Shown: one piece after another, positions 17,249-25,947 of the stretch
How the letters are laid out: each line of letters begins with the position of its first letter
How positions within the stretch are numbered: the stretch's first letter is position 1
Source of the DNA: Thermosyntropha sp.
GTDB lineage: Bacteria > Bacillota > Syntrophomonadia > Syntrophomonadales > Syntrophomonadaceae
Assembly (NCBI RefSeq): GCF_017656155.1
Contig: NZ_JACDOH010000006.1
Location: 62,001-126,000, forward strand
Direction: 5' to 3'
DNA length: 64,000 nt
The notes under the pieces: model-generated
Databases searched by the model: none
Told to the model about the DNA's origin: nothing
The model's input: the letters and a program-made list of their open reading frames with translations, nothing else
Made by a program: the position numbers and the translations under genes

Positions 17249-17274
17249 CAAAAAAGCAGGAATTATGCCGGATA
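17249..17274 (+). promoter_or_regulatory. Candidate sigma-D type promoter of the fla/che operon
   Basis: CAAA (17249-17252), a 14-base spacer, then GCCGGATA (17267-17274). The flagellar sigma-D consensus is TAAA, 14-16 bases, GCCGATAT, so there are few differences. It lies about 50 bases before flgB and after the codY terminator, where an operon promoter is expected. sigD itself is in this operon, so this would be a feedback promoter. Confidence 0.35.
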
Positions 17275-17322
17275 CCATAGAATAAATGACATAATTTTGC
17301 GAATTTGGTTTGGGGTGATTAT

Positions 17323-17748
17323 GTGGTTGAGAGGATTTTTTCTTCACCAGTAATTAATATACTTAATCGTTCACTTGATGTTGCAGAATTAAGGCAAAAG
17401 GTAATAGCTGACAATATTGCCAATGTTGATACCCCTGGATTTAAAAGAAGAGAAGTAATTTTTGAACAAAAACTGCGTCAAGCTTTAGAAGAAAAAAATA
17501 GTGGAAGTTTACCCTTAAAAACTACAAACTCTCGGCATATAAATGTAAACGCAGCAGTAAGCCTGAAAAATGTAGAGCCGGAAATAAAGATTTTAAATGG
17601 TAGAACTTTTAGAAACGATGGAAATAATGTTGATATTGATGTGGAAACAGCCGAGATGAGCAAAAATAAAATATTATATGATGCACTTGCTCAGAGCATG
17701 ACCAATGAATTAAGACTTTTGCGCATAGCTATCAGTGGCAGGAGGTAA
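17323..17748 (+). CDS. flgB: Flagellar basal-body rod protein FlgB
   Basis: About 141 residues, first gene of the fla/che operon. The rod-protein N-terminal motif LRQKVIADNIANVDTPGFKR is present, and the C-terminal helix NELRLLRIAISGRR is typical. FlgB is a proximal rod subunit, exported by the flagellar type III system without a cleaved signal. I chose GTG 17323 (TTGGGGTGA ribosome site about 5 bases upstream) rather than TTG 17305. flgC follows after 6 bases. Confidence 0.93.
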   Translation: MVERIFSSPVINILNRSLDVAELRQKVIADNIANVDTPGFKRREVIFEQKLRQALEEKNSGSLPLKTTNSRHINVNAAVSLKNVEPEIKILNGRTFRNDGNNVDIDVETAEMSKNKILYDALAQSMTNELRLLRIAISGRR

Positions 17749-17754
17749 AGAAAA

Positions 17755-18210
17755 ATGGGTTTTCTTGACACCATAAACATAAGTGCTTCCGGGCTCACAG
17801 CCCAGCGTTTGCGCATGGATACCATTGCCAATAATATGGCTAATGTTGACACTACGCGCACTGAAAAAGGAGGCCCCTATAGAAGACAGGTAGTAGTTTT
17901 AGAAGCAAGAAGTACTAAAAATAGCAAGACAAGTTTTCGCAGTATTTTAGACTCTAAAAGTTCAAATTTAGGAAGCGGAGTCAGAGTAAAAGAAATTCGC
18001 GAATTAGATGAAAATGAAGCTCCTTTTAGAAAAGTTTATGATCCCTCTCATCCCGATGCAGATGCGAATGGTTATGTGAATTACCCTAATGTAAATATTG
18101 TAGAAGAAATGGTCAACATGATTTCTGCTACCAGGTCTTATGAAGCTAATGCCAAGGTAATTGAAGCCACTAAAAGTATGGCTATGCGGGCTTTAGATAT
18201 AGGAAAATAG
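17755..18210 (+). CDS. flgC: Flagellar basal-body rod protein FlgC
   Basis: 151 residues. It has the shared rod/hook N-terminal signature (ISASGLTAQRLRMDTIANNMANVDT) and a C-terminal helix MVNMISATRSYEANAKVIEATKSM that packs into the rod core. YVNYPNVNIVEEM is the FlgC-specific stretch. It builds the proximal rod with FlgB. SD AGGAGG-like before ATG; it is spaced 6 bases after flgB and 14 bases before fliE. Confidence 0.96.
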   Translation: MGFLDTINISASGLTAQRLRMDTIANNMANVDTTRTEKGGPYRRQVVVLEARSTKNSKTSFRSILDSKSSNLGSGVRVKEIRELDENEAPFRKVYDPSHPDADANGYVNYPNVNIVEEMVNMISATRSYEANAKVIEATKSMAMRALDIGK

Positions 18211-18224
18211 TGGGAGGATAAAAG

Positions 18225-18527
18225 ATGAAGCCGGTTGCTTTAGATTCAGTTTTGCTTAATACTGATACAGTGAAATCATCAAACAAAAATGAATCTCTTT
18301 CTAATGAAACGAGTTTTATTGACCTTCTTAACCAAGCTTTAAATGAAGTGGACAGACTGCAGAAAAATGCCTCTCAGAGTGCGATGAGACTTATTACAGG
18401 AGAAGAAGAATATTTGCATAATGTAATGATTGCATATGAAAAGGCAAGTCTAGCTTTACAGCTTACAGTTGAGGTTAGAAATAAAATTATTGAAGCATAT
18501 CATGAATTAATGCGTATGCAGATGTAG
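18225..18527 (+). CDS. fliE: Flagellar hook-basal body complex protein FliE
   Basis: 100 residues, the normal size. The C-terminal half carries the FliE pattern: EEYLHNVMIAYEKASLALQLTVEVRNKIIEAYHELMRMQM. FliE joins the MS ring (FliF) to the rod. It has SD GGGAGG and lies between flgC and fliF, which follows after 17 bases. Confidence 0.95.
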   Translation: MKPVALDSVLLNTDTVKSSNKNESLSNETSFIDLLNQALNEVDRLQKNASQSAMRLITGEEEYLHNVMIAYEKASLALQLTVEVRNKIIEAYHELMRMQM

Positions 18528-18544
18528 ATTTGGGGAGTTAGGAG

Positions 18545-20182
18545 ATGCAGAACATATTAGAGAGGATAAGAAAATTTTTAAAAGGAACTGGTGAAGTCTG
18601 GTCTAAGCTTAATCTTAACCAGAAAGTCCTTATTGGGGGGGCTTCTCTTCTTCTTTTGATAGCCCTATTTTTTCTGATTTCAGGAACGAATAGCAAAAAA
18701 GGATATGAAGTTTTATATTCAGGCCTCAGTGAAAAAGATGCGGCTGAAATTGTAGCTAAGTTAGATGAGTATAAAGTTAACTATCAATTAGAAGAACAAG
18801 GAAACACTATCCTCGTTCCTTCCGATCAGAAATATAAAATAAGGCTTAATCTTGCGGCAGATAATCTCCCACACGGTGAGGCAGGTTTTGAATTGTTTCA
18901 GGAGAGCAATTTTGGAGAAACCCAGACGGATAAAAAAGTTAAGTATCAAAGAGCTCTTCAGGGCGAATTGGCACGGACTATTCAAAGTTTAGACAAGGTG
19001 AAGGCTGCAAAGGTGAATTTAGCTTTACCCGAGCCGTCCTTATTTTCTGAATATGAAGAATTGCCTAAAGCTTCGGTAGTTATCCGTACTGAGGATGATG
19101 ATCCTTTAACTTCTAAAGAGGTTCGCAGTATTGTTAATCTGGTTGCCAACAGTGTAGAAAGGTTGCCCCCTGAAAATGTAGTTATAGTTGATCAAAATGG
19201 GAATCTGGTTTCAGATAATGTAGCTGCAGGATATATTGATACCACTGATGAGGTAAAGATGCAGCTGGCTATAAAGCGCCAGTATGAAAAAGAAAAAGAA
19301 GCAGCTATTCAAACTATGCTTGATAAGACTTTAGGCAAAGATAATGCAGTGGTGCGGGTTAATGCAGAATTGAATTTTGATGACAAACAACAGGTTGACG
19401 AGAAATATACCCATGACCCTGAAGGGCCTTTTGTCCGCAGTGAAAAAATTGTAAAGAAATCAGGAACCAGCACGGAAACTGCAGCAGCAGGAGTGCCAGG
19501 AACAGATGCTAATATTCCACAGTATGCTCAAAATAATGCAGGTTCACCCGCTTCCAGCTATGATGAGAGTGAAAAGACCCGGAATTATGAATTGAATAAA
19601 ACAGAAACAGTTACCAGGTTTTCTAAAGGGGATGTGAAATATGAACATCTAACTGTTTCTGTTTTAATTAACAATGCTATAGTTGACGAAGTAAATTTGG
19701 GTGAAACTGAGGAAGAAAGAATAGAGAAGATAAGAGGTATAGTTGCTACTGCCTGTGGTTTAAAGGAAGACCCGGAAAATTCCAATATAGATTTGGCTGA
19801 CAGTATATCGGTTGCTTTTATTGATTTTTACACTGAACCAGAACCAGAACCTGAGAAGGGCTCTTTTGTTCAAAATATGATGCAGCAACCTTATCTTCCT
19901 TGGCTTTTAGCTATTACTGCTTTGTTAATTGTGCTTGTAGCTTTTGTAATTATGCGTAGGAGCAGAGCAGTTGAAGAAATGCCTTCGCTTGAAGAAGAAA
20001 AAGCTGGATTTGAGGCAGTAGTTGAAGAAGAAATTAAGTTAGAGGACCTTATCGATAAAAATCTTACCCCTGAAGAAAAGGAAAAGCAGAAAGTCAGACA
20101 TGAGGTTGAAAAACTAATTGATGAACATCCTGAAGATGCAGCTCAGGTAATTAGAGCCTGGTTGGCCGAGGATGAGAGGTGA
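18545..20182 (+). CDS. fliF: Flagellar MS-ring protein FliF
   Basis: 545 residues. A first membrane helix lies at about 28-46 (IGGASLLLLIALFFLIS). The periplasmic-side region contains the SctJ-like ring-building motifs (YSGLSEKDAAEIVAKLDEY and RALQGELARTIQSLDKVKAAKVNLALPEPSLF). A second helix lies at about 458-474. The acidic cytoplasmic tail (about 480-545) binds FliG. FliF forms the ring in the membrane that templates the motor and houses the export gate. fliG follows after 7 bases. Confidence 0.97.
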   Translation: MQNILERIRKFLKGTGEVWSKLNLNQKVLIGGASLLLLIALFFLISGTNSKKGYEVLYSGLSEKDAAEIVAKLDEYKVNYQLEEQGNTILVPSDQKYKIRLNLAADNLPHGEAGFELFQESNFGETQTDKKVKYQRALQGELARTIQSLDKVKAAKVNLALPEPSLFSEYEELPKASVVIRTEDDDPLTSKEVRSIVNLVANSVERLPPENVVIVDQNGNLVSDNVAAGYIDTTDEVKMQLAIKRQYEKEKEAAIQTMLDKTLGKDNAVVRVNAELNFDDKQQVDEKYTHDPEGPFVRSEKIVKKSGTSTETAAAGVPGTDANIPQYAQNNAGSPASSYDESEKTRNYELNKTETVTRFSKGDVKYEHLTVSVLINNAIVDEVNLGETEEERIEKIRGIVATACGLKEDPENSNIDLADSISVAFIDFYTEPEPEPEKGSFVQNMMQQPYLPWLLAITALLIVLVAFVIMRRSRAVEEMPSLEEEKAGFEAVVEEEIKLEDLIDKNLTPEEKEKQKVRHEVEKLIDEHPEDAAQVIRAWLAEDER

Positions 20183-20189
20183 CAGATAA

Positions 20190-21197
20190 ATGGCTAAAAA
20201 GGCATTGAGCGGTAAACAAAAGGCAGCTAATTTTTTGATTTTTATAGGACCGGAAAAATCGGCTAAGATTTTAAAACATATGAATGAAGAAGAAGTAGAA
20301 CAGCTGACTTTGGAAATTGCTAACGTCCGACAGGTAACTCCGGAGAAGATGGATGATATATATCGTGAATTTTTTGAAATGTGTTTGGCCAGTCAGTATA
20401 TTGGGCAAGGTGGCATAGTTTATGCCAAGGAAGTTTTGGAAAAGGCTTATGGTCCGGAGAAGACTATAGAGATAATAAGCCGTATTTCTGCTTCTCTGCA
20501 AGTGCGTCCTTTTGACTTTGTGCGTAAGACTGAGCCAGCACAGCTTTTGAATTTTATCCAGTCTGAACATCCTCAGACTATTGCTTTAGTTCTGGCTTAT
20601 TTAGATCCGGAAAAAGCAGCCAGCATATTATCTGCTTTGCCGCCTGAGCAGCAGGTTGATGTAGCTAAAAGAATTGCCTTGATGGATACTACTTCTCCTG
20701 AAGTGGTAAAAGAAGTAGAAAAGGTTTTGGAACGAAAGCTTTCTTCTATTGCTCCGCAGGAAATGACTGAGGCAGGTGGCGTCAAATCAGTAGTAGAAAT
20801 TATTAACCGGGTAGACCGGGGAACTGAAAAAACTATTATCGAAGCATTAGAAGTGCAGGATCCAGAACTGGCTGAAGAAATTAAGAAACTTATGTTTGTA
20901 TTCGAAGATATTGTTATGCTCGACAATCGTTCGGTACAGAGGGTCCTGCGTGAAGTTGAAAGCCAGGATCTTGCTCTTGCTCTTAAGGGAGCAAGCACCG
21001 AGGTTTCTCAAAAGATATTCTCCAATATGTCCTCTAGGGCAGCCGAAATGTTGAAAGAAGATATAGAATTTATGGGACCGGTGCGTTTGCGTGATGTTGA
21101 GGAAGCACAGCAGCGTATTGTTAACATAATAAGAAGACTTGAAGAGGCTGGAGAAATAGTAATTGCACGCGGTGGGGGAGATGAAATAATTGTCTAG
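20190..21197 (+). CDS. fliG: Flagellar motor switch protein FliG
   Basis: 335 residues. FliG_N (about 6-105) begins LSGKQKAANFLIFIGPEKSAKILKHM. The middle domain (about 118-195) contains EHPQTIALVLAYL and the EHPQ-type motif. FliG_C (about 200-330) has the charged torque helix DLALALKGA with VQRVLREVES. FliG links FliF to FliM and contacts the stator. It overlaps fliH by 8 bases, so the two are translationally coupled. Confidence 0.97.
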   Translation: MAKKALSGKQKAANFLIFIGPEKSAKILKHMNEEEVEQLTLEIANVRQVTPEKMDDIYREFFEMCLASQYIGQGGIVYAKEVLEKAYGPEKTIEIISRISASLQVRPFDFVRKTEPAQLLNFIQSEHPQTIALVLAYLDPEKAASILSALPPEQQVDVAKRIALMDTTSPEVVKEVEKVLERKLSSIAPQEMTEAGGVKSVVEIINRVDRGTEKTIIEALEVQDPELAEEIKKLMFVFEDIVMLDNRSVQRVLREVESQDLALALKGASTEVSQKIFSNMSSRAAEMLKEDIEFMGPVRLRDVEEAQQRIVNIIRRLEEAGEIVIARGGGDEIIV

Positions 21198-22005
21198 AAT
21201 AATTAAAAATTCTAAGGTTAATTTAACTCCTCGGGTTATAAATGTGATCAAAGTCTCTCCTGCAGAAGAAAATGATGAATTTATTCCTCTAAATGATAAT
21301 GATATAAATGATATAAGTCCTGAAGAGTTACAGTTAGAAGATCTTAAAAATGAAAGCGAAAAAATAATTAAAGAAACTGAAGATATGGCTATGGAGCTTC
21401 TTCAAAAAGCCCGGGAAGAAGCAAAACTTATTATTGCAGAGGCACAGGAAGAGGCTGATACTATAAGGGCCCAGGTTTATGAAGAAGCTCAGGAGTTAAG
21501 AAAAAAAGCTGAACAGGAAGGATATGAAGAAGGAATAAAAAGGGCTTTAGAAGAGATGGAAGAAAAAATAGAGAAAAGCCGGGAAGAGAGTGAACAGATA
21601 ATAGAAGAGGCCAGCAGATTAAAGCTCGAGATTATGCGTTCTGTAGAACAGGATATTGTAAGTTTGGCCTTAGCTGTTGCCAAAAAAGTTATTATGGCTG
21701 AGATTAAATCTAATCCGGCGATTATTTTAGATGTGGTAAGGGAAGCCATAAGCTTTTTAGATCAGCCGGGAAATATAACTTTGCGCGTTAATCCAGAGGA
21801 TATGAAAGTATTGAATAAATTAATGGAAAAAGGAGATTTTGCCGATATAGAAAATGAAGCCGGAAATGTTGAGTTAAAGCCTGATTTCAGGATAACTCAG
21901 GGAGGTTTTATTATTGAAAGTGAAAAAGGGGTAGTTGATGCCCAGATTGAAACCAGACTTACCAGTATTGAAGAGGCATTTAATCATGAAGTTTCCGGAG
22001 AATGA
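21190..22005 (+). CDS. fliH: Flagellar export ATPase regulator FliH
   Basis: 271 residues, TTG start within the end of fliG. A long charged coiled coil spans about 45-155 (Glu, Lys and Ala repeats such as EEAQELRKKAEQEGYEEG). The C-terminal domain then matches FliH/V-ATPase subunit E: VEQDIVSLALAVAKKVI and VVREAISFLDQPGNITLRVNPEDM, ending EGGIIESEKG-like. FliH holds the FliI ATPase at the export gate and restrains its hydrolysis. The upstream partner is fliG and fliI follows after 3 bases. Confidence 0.93.
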   Translation: MSRIIKNSKVNLTPRVINVIKVSPAEENDEFIPLNDNDINDISPEELQLEDLKNESEKIIKETEDMAMELLQKAREEAKLIIAEAQEEADTIRAQVYEEAQELRKKAEQEGYEEGIKRALEEMEEKIEKSREESEQIIEEASRLKLEIMRSVEQDIVSLALAVAKKVIMAEIKSNPAIILDVVREAISFLDQPGNITLRVNPEDMKVLNKLMEKGDFADIENEAGNVELKPDFRITQGGFIIESEKGVVDAQIETRLTSIEEAFNHEVSGE

Positions 22006-22008
22006 GGT

Positions 22009-23322
22009 ATGTTTGATTTGGATAATTACATCAGAATACTAAATAATACACAGCCCTATAAGTTGAAAGGCAAGGTATCACAGGCCATAGGTTTAACTTT
22101 AGAAGCATACGGCCCTAAGGTAAGGCTGGGGGAGTTATGTTATATTCAAACAAAAAATTACAGCCAAAAGATGCTGCCTGCTGAGGTAGTAGGATTTAAA
22201 GAAAATAAGATTATTCTTATGCCTTTAGGCGACATGGAAGGGGTAAGCTCAGGGAGTGAGCTTATTGCCACAGGTAAAAATCTAGAGGTAAAAGTTGGCT
22301 TTGATCTTATAGGGAGGGTATTAAACGGGTTGGGAGAACCTATCGACGGTAAAGGTAGTATAAAAACAGAAGCCTTTTATCCGGTTATGAATAAAGCTCC
22401 TAACCCTTTAGAGCGCCGGCGAATAACTGAAGTTTTGCCGGTAGGAGTAAAAGCCATAGATGGTCTCATAACAATTGGCAAAGGTCAAAGAATAGGGATT
22501 ATGGCGGGAAGTGGTGTGGGCAAAAGCACTTTGCTGGGTATGATAGCCCGTAATACAACGGCCGATATAAATGTAATTGCTTTGATTGGTGAGCGTGGAC
22601 GCGAAGTAAGAGAATTTTTAGAGAAGGATTTAGGCGAGAAAGGTCTTGAAAAGTCGGTGGTAGTAGTTGCAACTTCAGATCAGCCGGCTTTAGTAAGGCT
22701 TAAAGGTGCCTTTGTTGCTACCAGCATTGCCGAATATTTTCGTGATCAGGGAAAAGATGTCCTGCTTTTGATGGATTCTCTTACCAGATTTGCCATGGCT
22801 CAAAGGGAGGTAGGTTTGGCCATTGGAGAGCCTCCTGCGACTCGGGGATATACTCCGTCCGTTTTTGCTCAGCTTCCGTTGCTTTTGGAAAGGGCAGGCA
22901 GTTCACATAAAGGTACTATTACAGGCATGTATACAGTTTTAGTTGAAGGTGACGATATGAACGAACCGGTAACTGATGCTGTTCGCGGGATTTTAGACGG
23001 ACATATTGTTTTAAGCCGAAAATTAGCAGCGATGAATATGTATCCTGCTATAGATGTAAATAACAGCATCAGCAGGGTTATGATTGATATAGTATCTAAG
23101 GAACATTTAGAGCTGGCTAATCGCTATCGAAGCATACTGGCGGTTTATGCAGAGGCTAAAGATCTTATAGAGATTGGGGCTTATAAAAAAGGTTCTAACC
23201 CTCGAATAGATGAAGCAGTTGCTTTAATTGAAAAATGCTGGGATTTTGCTCGGCAGGATATTTATGAAGAAATAAGTTTTGAAGATACTCTTTTAAGGCT
23301 CAATGAAGCAGTTAAGAGGTAA
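22009..23322 (+). CDS. fliI: Flagellum-specific export ATPase FliI
   Basis: 437 residues, related to F1 ATPase beta. Walker A is GSGVGKST (about 167-174, in IMAGSGVGKSTLLGM), Walker B is DVLLLMDSLTRFAMAQREV, and the family motif GEPPATRGYTPSVFAQLP is present. The N-terminal domain VSQAIGLTLEAYGP is the substrate-side barrel. It energises delivery of rod, hook and filament proteins to the export gate. It sits directly after fliH. Confidence 0.97.
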   Translation: MFDLDNYIRILNNTQPYKLKGKVSQAIGLTLEAYGPKVRLGELCYIQTKNYSQKMLPAEVVGFKENKIILMPLGDMEGVSSGSELIATGKNLEVKVGFDLIGRVLNGLGEPIDGKGSIKTEAFYPVMNKAPNPLERRRITEVLPVGVKAIDGLITIGKGQRIGIMAGSGVGKSTLLGMIARNTTADINVIALIGERGREVREFLEKDLGEKGLEKSVVVVATSDQPALVRLKGAFVATSIAEYFRDQGKDVLLLMDSLTRFAMAQREVGLAIGEPPATRGYTPSVFAQLPLLLERAGSSHKGTITGMYTVLVEGDDMNEPVTDAVRGILDGHIVLSRKLAAMNMYPAIDVNNSISRVMIDIVSKEHLELANRYRSILAVYAEAKDLIEIGAYKKGSNPRIDEAVALIEKCWDFARQDIYEEISFEDTLLRLNEAVKR

Positions 23323-23327
23323 TTAAA

Positions 23328-23783
23328 ATGAAACCTTTTAAATTTAAACTTCAGGTTAAGCTTGATATAAGCTCTCGTGAAGAAGCCATAGCCCGGGAAA
23401 AGCTTCAATTAAAGATTAGAGAAAAGGAAAGCATTGAGGCTGAATTGAATTTTTTAGAATCAGAGCTTGTCCGAGTAGAAAACATTGCCCGCAATGCGGT
23501 TAATTGTGCCGGTTCAGTCTATCTTATCCTGATGAGCCGTGAATATATTCCGATTTTGAAAGAACAGATTAGCCAGTGCAGGCAGAAGTTAGCTAGGGTA
23601 GAAGAAGAATTGGAAAAATTAAAAAGCAATTTAATTGAAAAGAGGCGTGAAGTTAAAACTTTAGAGAAAATTAAAGAAAGAGAATGGCTTCGATATTTGC
23701 ATGATTTAAACCTGGAAGAACAAAAGTTTATCGATGAGGTAGCAGGTAACAGTTATTTTCGCAAACAAAAGAATAAAGAATAA
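23328..23783 (+). CDS. fliJ: Flagellar export chaperone FliJ
   Basis: 151 residues that are almost entirely charged alpha helix, an antiparallel coiled coil, as in FliJ and the gamma subunit of F1. It starts MKPFKFKLQVKLDISSREE and has REWLRYLHDLNLEEQKFIDEVA near the end. FliJ fits into the FliI hexamer and couples it to FlhA. The sequence is weakly conserved, so the call leans on position (5 bases after fliI), length and the R-F-x-L-Q start. Confidence 0.88.
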   Translation: MKPFKFKLQVKLDISSREEAIAREKLQLKIREKESIEAELNFLESELVRVENIARNAVNCAGSVYLILMSREYIPILKEQISQCRQKLARVEEELEKLKSNLIEKRREVKTLEKIKEREWLRYLHDLNLEEQKFIDEVAGNSYFRKQKNKE

Positions 23784-23836
23784 ATTAAGTTTTAACCGAT
23801 TCAAATAAGGTATGTTTTACTGCCGGGAGTGGAGAT

Positions 23837-24415
23837 ATGAGCCGAAAAATTAAAGCTTTAGGAATTGTTATTTTGATTCTTATAATAGCATGTGGCATAT
23901 TTTATGGATTATTATTCTTTGATATTATAAAGCCTCCGCGTTTTATTACAGATATTCCTGTAATAGGCAAGTTGGTTGGAAAGGAAAAAACAGAGCCCAA
24001 AAGCCAAGTGGAATTATTAAAGGAGGAAAATGAAAGGCTTAAAAAAGAATTAGAGAGTAAAAACGAAGAAATTCAAATGATTAAGAATGATTATGCCAAG
24101 CTTAAAAAAGAATTGGAACAGGAAAAGAAAACCATGGCTGAAATGGATGAAGAGCTCATAAAGTTAAGCGATGAGCTTAAATTGGCCGATAAAACCAGAA
24201 AAAGCCAGGAGGCTGCCTATAAAGACATGGCTAGTTATTTCAGCAACATGAAGATGAAGGATGCGGCCGATATAATAAGCAGGCTGGACGATAAAGATAT
24301 AATAGGGATTTTGACCCAGATGGAAGATGAAACGGCTGCTGAAATACTTCAAAATATGGATAAGGAAAGAGCAGCTGATATAACAAAAAAAATGCTGGTG
24401 GTGAGTCCTCAATAA
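23837..24415 (+). CDS. MotE/YlxF-like membrane coiled-coil protein with MgtE-N-like domain
   Basis: 192 residues. A signal-anchor helix (about 8-30) is followed by a coiled coil (about 60-130) and a C-terminal helical repeat of the MgtE N-terminal type (MKDAADIISRLDDKDIIGILTQMEDETAAEILQNMDKERAADITKKM). In Bacillus the equivalent gene (ylxF), between fliJ and fliK, has this architecture. MotE proteins of other bacteria act as chaperones of the stator MotB, but here the function is inferred. A structured intercistronic hairpin follows. Confidence 0.82.
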   Translation: MSRKIKALGIVILILIIACGIFYGLLFFDIIKPPRFITDIPVIGKLVGKEKTEPKSQVELLKEENERLKKELESKNEEIQMIKNDYAKLKKELEQEKKTMAEMDEELIKLSDELKLADKTRKSQEAAYKDMASYFSNMKMKDAADIISRLDDKDIIGILTQMEDETAAEILQNMDKERAADITKKMLVVSPQ

Positions 24416-24417
24416 GG

Positions 24418-24468
24418 TCAGATGCGAGGTATATTGTGCTAAAGTTTAGTACAGTTTTCCTCGCCTGA
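24418..24468 (+). other. Structured intercistronic RNA between the motE-like gene and fliK
   Basis: Nested pairing is visible: TCAG (24418-24421) with CTGA (24465-24468), GCGAGG (24424-24429) with CCTCGC (24459-24464), and an inner stem GTGCTAA (24436-24442) with TTAGTAC (24446-24452) that includes one G-T pair. There is no T-run, so it is not a standard terminator. It may be a processing or stability element inside the operon message. Confidence 0.5.
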
Positions 24469-24505
24469 TTTATAAAGATTGAACAAGAAGAAAGGAGGTG
24501 AAAAT

Positions 24506-25930
24506 GTGATAAATGCTGCAGTGCAAGGAAAAAATGCATTTTCACTAGAAATGAAGGCGTTTTCAGATTCTAAGTCAGCTTACTCCCGGGAAAGCAAAGT
24601 TAAAGCTGATAGCTTTAAAAAGGATTTTTGCGACTGCCTTAACAGGGAAAAAACGAATTCCATGATATCTTCAGTTTCCGGAGAGTCTGATGGTGAAGAT
24701 AGTGCTAAACCTGATGACCTCAAGGCAACTTCTTCTGCCCAGCAGAATGAAGAAACAGAAAGTTATGTAAAAGAAAAGGCAGGAATTGAGCAAAAAGATA
24801 TAGTTTTTTCTCAGGATAATTTGCTTTTATTGGTACAGATTTTAGAGGAGTTACTGGATTGTGCTGATGGCAATGAAAAATTTGAAGTTGAGCAATTGGC
24901 ATCCCGGCTTTATTCCAATTTTGAACAGGAATTAAAAAAAGAGCCTGTGGAAATAAGCAAAGTTTATCTAGAACTGAAAGAGATTTTTAGGGGAAATTTA
25001 CCTGAAAAACTTGTTCCTTTAGTTAAAGATTCAGTTTTAGCCAAAGGAATGCCTGAAGATTTTAATAAGCTGATATCAATTTTAAGAGAAACTGTTAATG
25101 CTGAAGATGATGGCACAAAATCTGATGTATTCCCGATGCTTACGAAAGAAAAAACGAAATCTGCATTTTACTATTATATGCGAAATGTATCTGATGAGCC
25201 TACAGAGGCTAAGCAGGGAAATTTAAGGGTCTTATTTCCTGAAGCACAAGGAAATGAGACAAAAAGCATAGCAGATTTTGAGTATTTTAAGCTTGCCGGG
25301 AAAAAGATAGAATCATCATTGCGTGTCAAAGCTGAAAATTTTGATTCATCACTTGATGCTGAAGGAAGTAAAAGCAATGTCCCCTGGTCAGATAAGCTGG
25401 TTAACAGTTTTAGAGGAACTTTGGCTTCCAATTCAGCTTTCTTGAGCCGGATGCCGCAGAATACCAGAGAGGTATTTGAACAAATTGTTCAAAAAGCAGA
25501 GCTTATGCTAAAGCAGGGCTTGTCGGAAATGAAGATTGAGCTTAAACCTGAGTTTCTTGGCAAGATGACTATAAAGATCTTGGTAGAAGAAGGAGCAGTT
25601 ACAGCCAGATTTATAGCTGAAAATTATCAGGTAAAACATTTACTGGAAAATAATCTTAATACTCTGAAACAGACTTTGGAAAACCAGGGATTAAAAGTAG
25701 AAAAAGCCGAGGTAAGCGTTCAGCTCAATAATGGAGGAATGTTTGATGGCTCCGAAAACAGCCGACAGTTTATGTGGGAGAGACCAGAATTTTTCATGGG
25801 AATTGCTGAAGGCAGTATTTTAAAGGGAGAAGAAAAATCTGAGGCTGATGTCGTCGAACCATATGAATCTACTGGTGAAGGCTTGTATGGAATTTATGAT
25901 AAAACCAGCAGTATGAATTTAATAATTTAA
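24506..25930 (+). CDS. fliK: Flagellar hook-length control protein FliK
   Basis: About 474 residues. The first 330 are low-complexity and Ser/Lys/Glu-rich, as expected for the flexible ruler part of FliK. The C-terminal domain (about 335-430) carries the conserved LKPEFLGKMTIKILVEEGAVTARFIAEN followed by LLENNLNTLKQTLENQGLKVEKAEVSV, the FliK switch domain that changes export specificity at FlhB. I chose GTG 24506, 7 bases after a perfect AGGAGG; the ATG at 24504 meets an immediate stop, and TTG 24479 lies before the ribosome site. flgD follows after 17 bases. Confidence 0.92.
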   Translation: MINAAVQGKNAFSLEMKAFSDSKSAYSRESKVKADSFKKDFCDCLNREKTNSMISSVSGESDGEDSAKPDDLKATSSAQQNEETESYVKEKAGIEQKDIVFSQDNLLLLVQILEELLDCADGNEKFEVEQLASRLYSNFEQELKKEPVEISKVYLELKEIFRGNLPEKLVPLVKDSVLAKGMPEDFNKLISILRETVNAEDDGTKSDVFPMLTKEKTKSAFYYYMRNVSDEPTEAKQGNLRVLFPEAQGNETKSIADFEYFKLAGKKIESSLRVKAENFDSSLDAEGSKSNVPWSDKLVNSFRGTLASNSAFLSRMPQNTREVFEQIVQKAELMLKQGLSEMKIELKPEFLGKMTIKILVEEGAVTARFIAENYQVKHLLENNLNTLKQTLENQGLKVEKAEVSVQLNNGGMFDGSENSRQFMWERPEFFMGIAEGSILKGEEKSEADVVEPYESTGEGLYGIYDKTSSMNLII

Positions 25931-25947
25931 TATCAGGAGGTGAAAAA

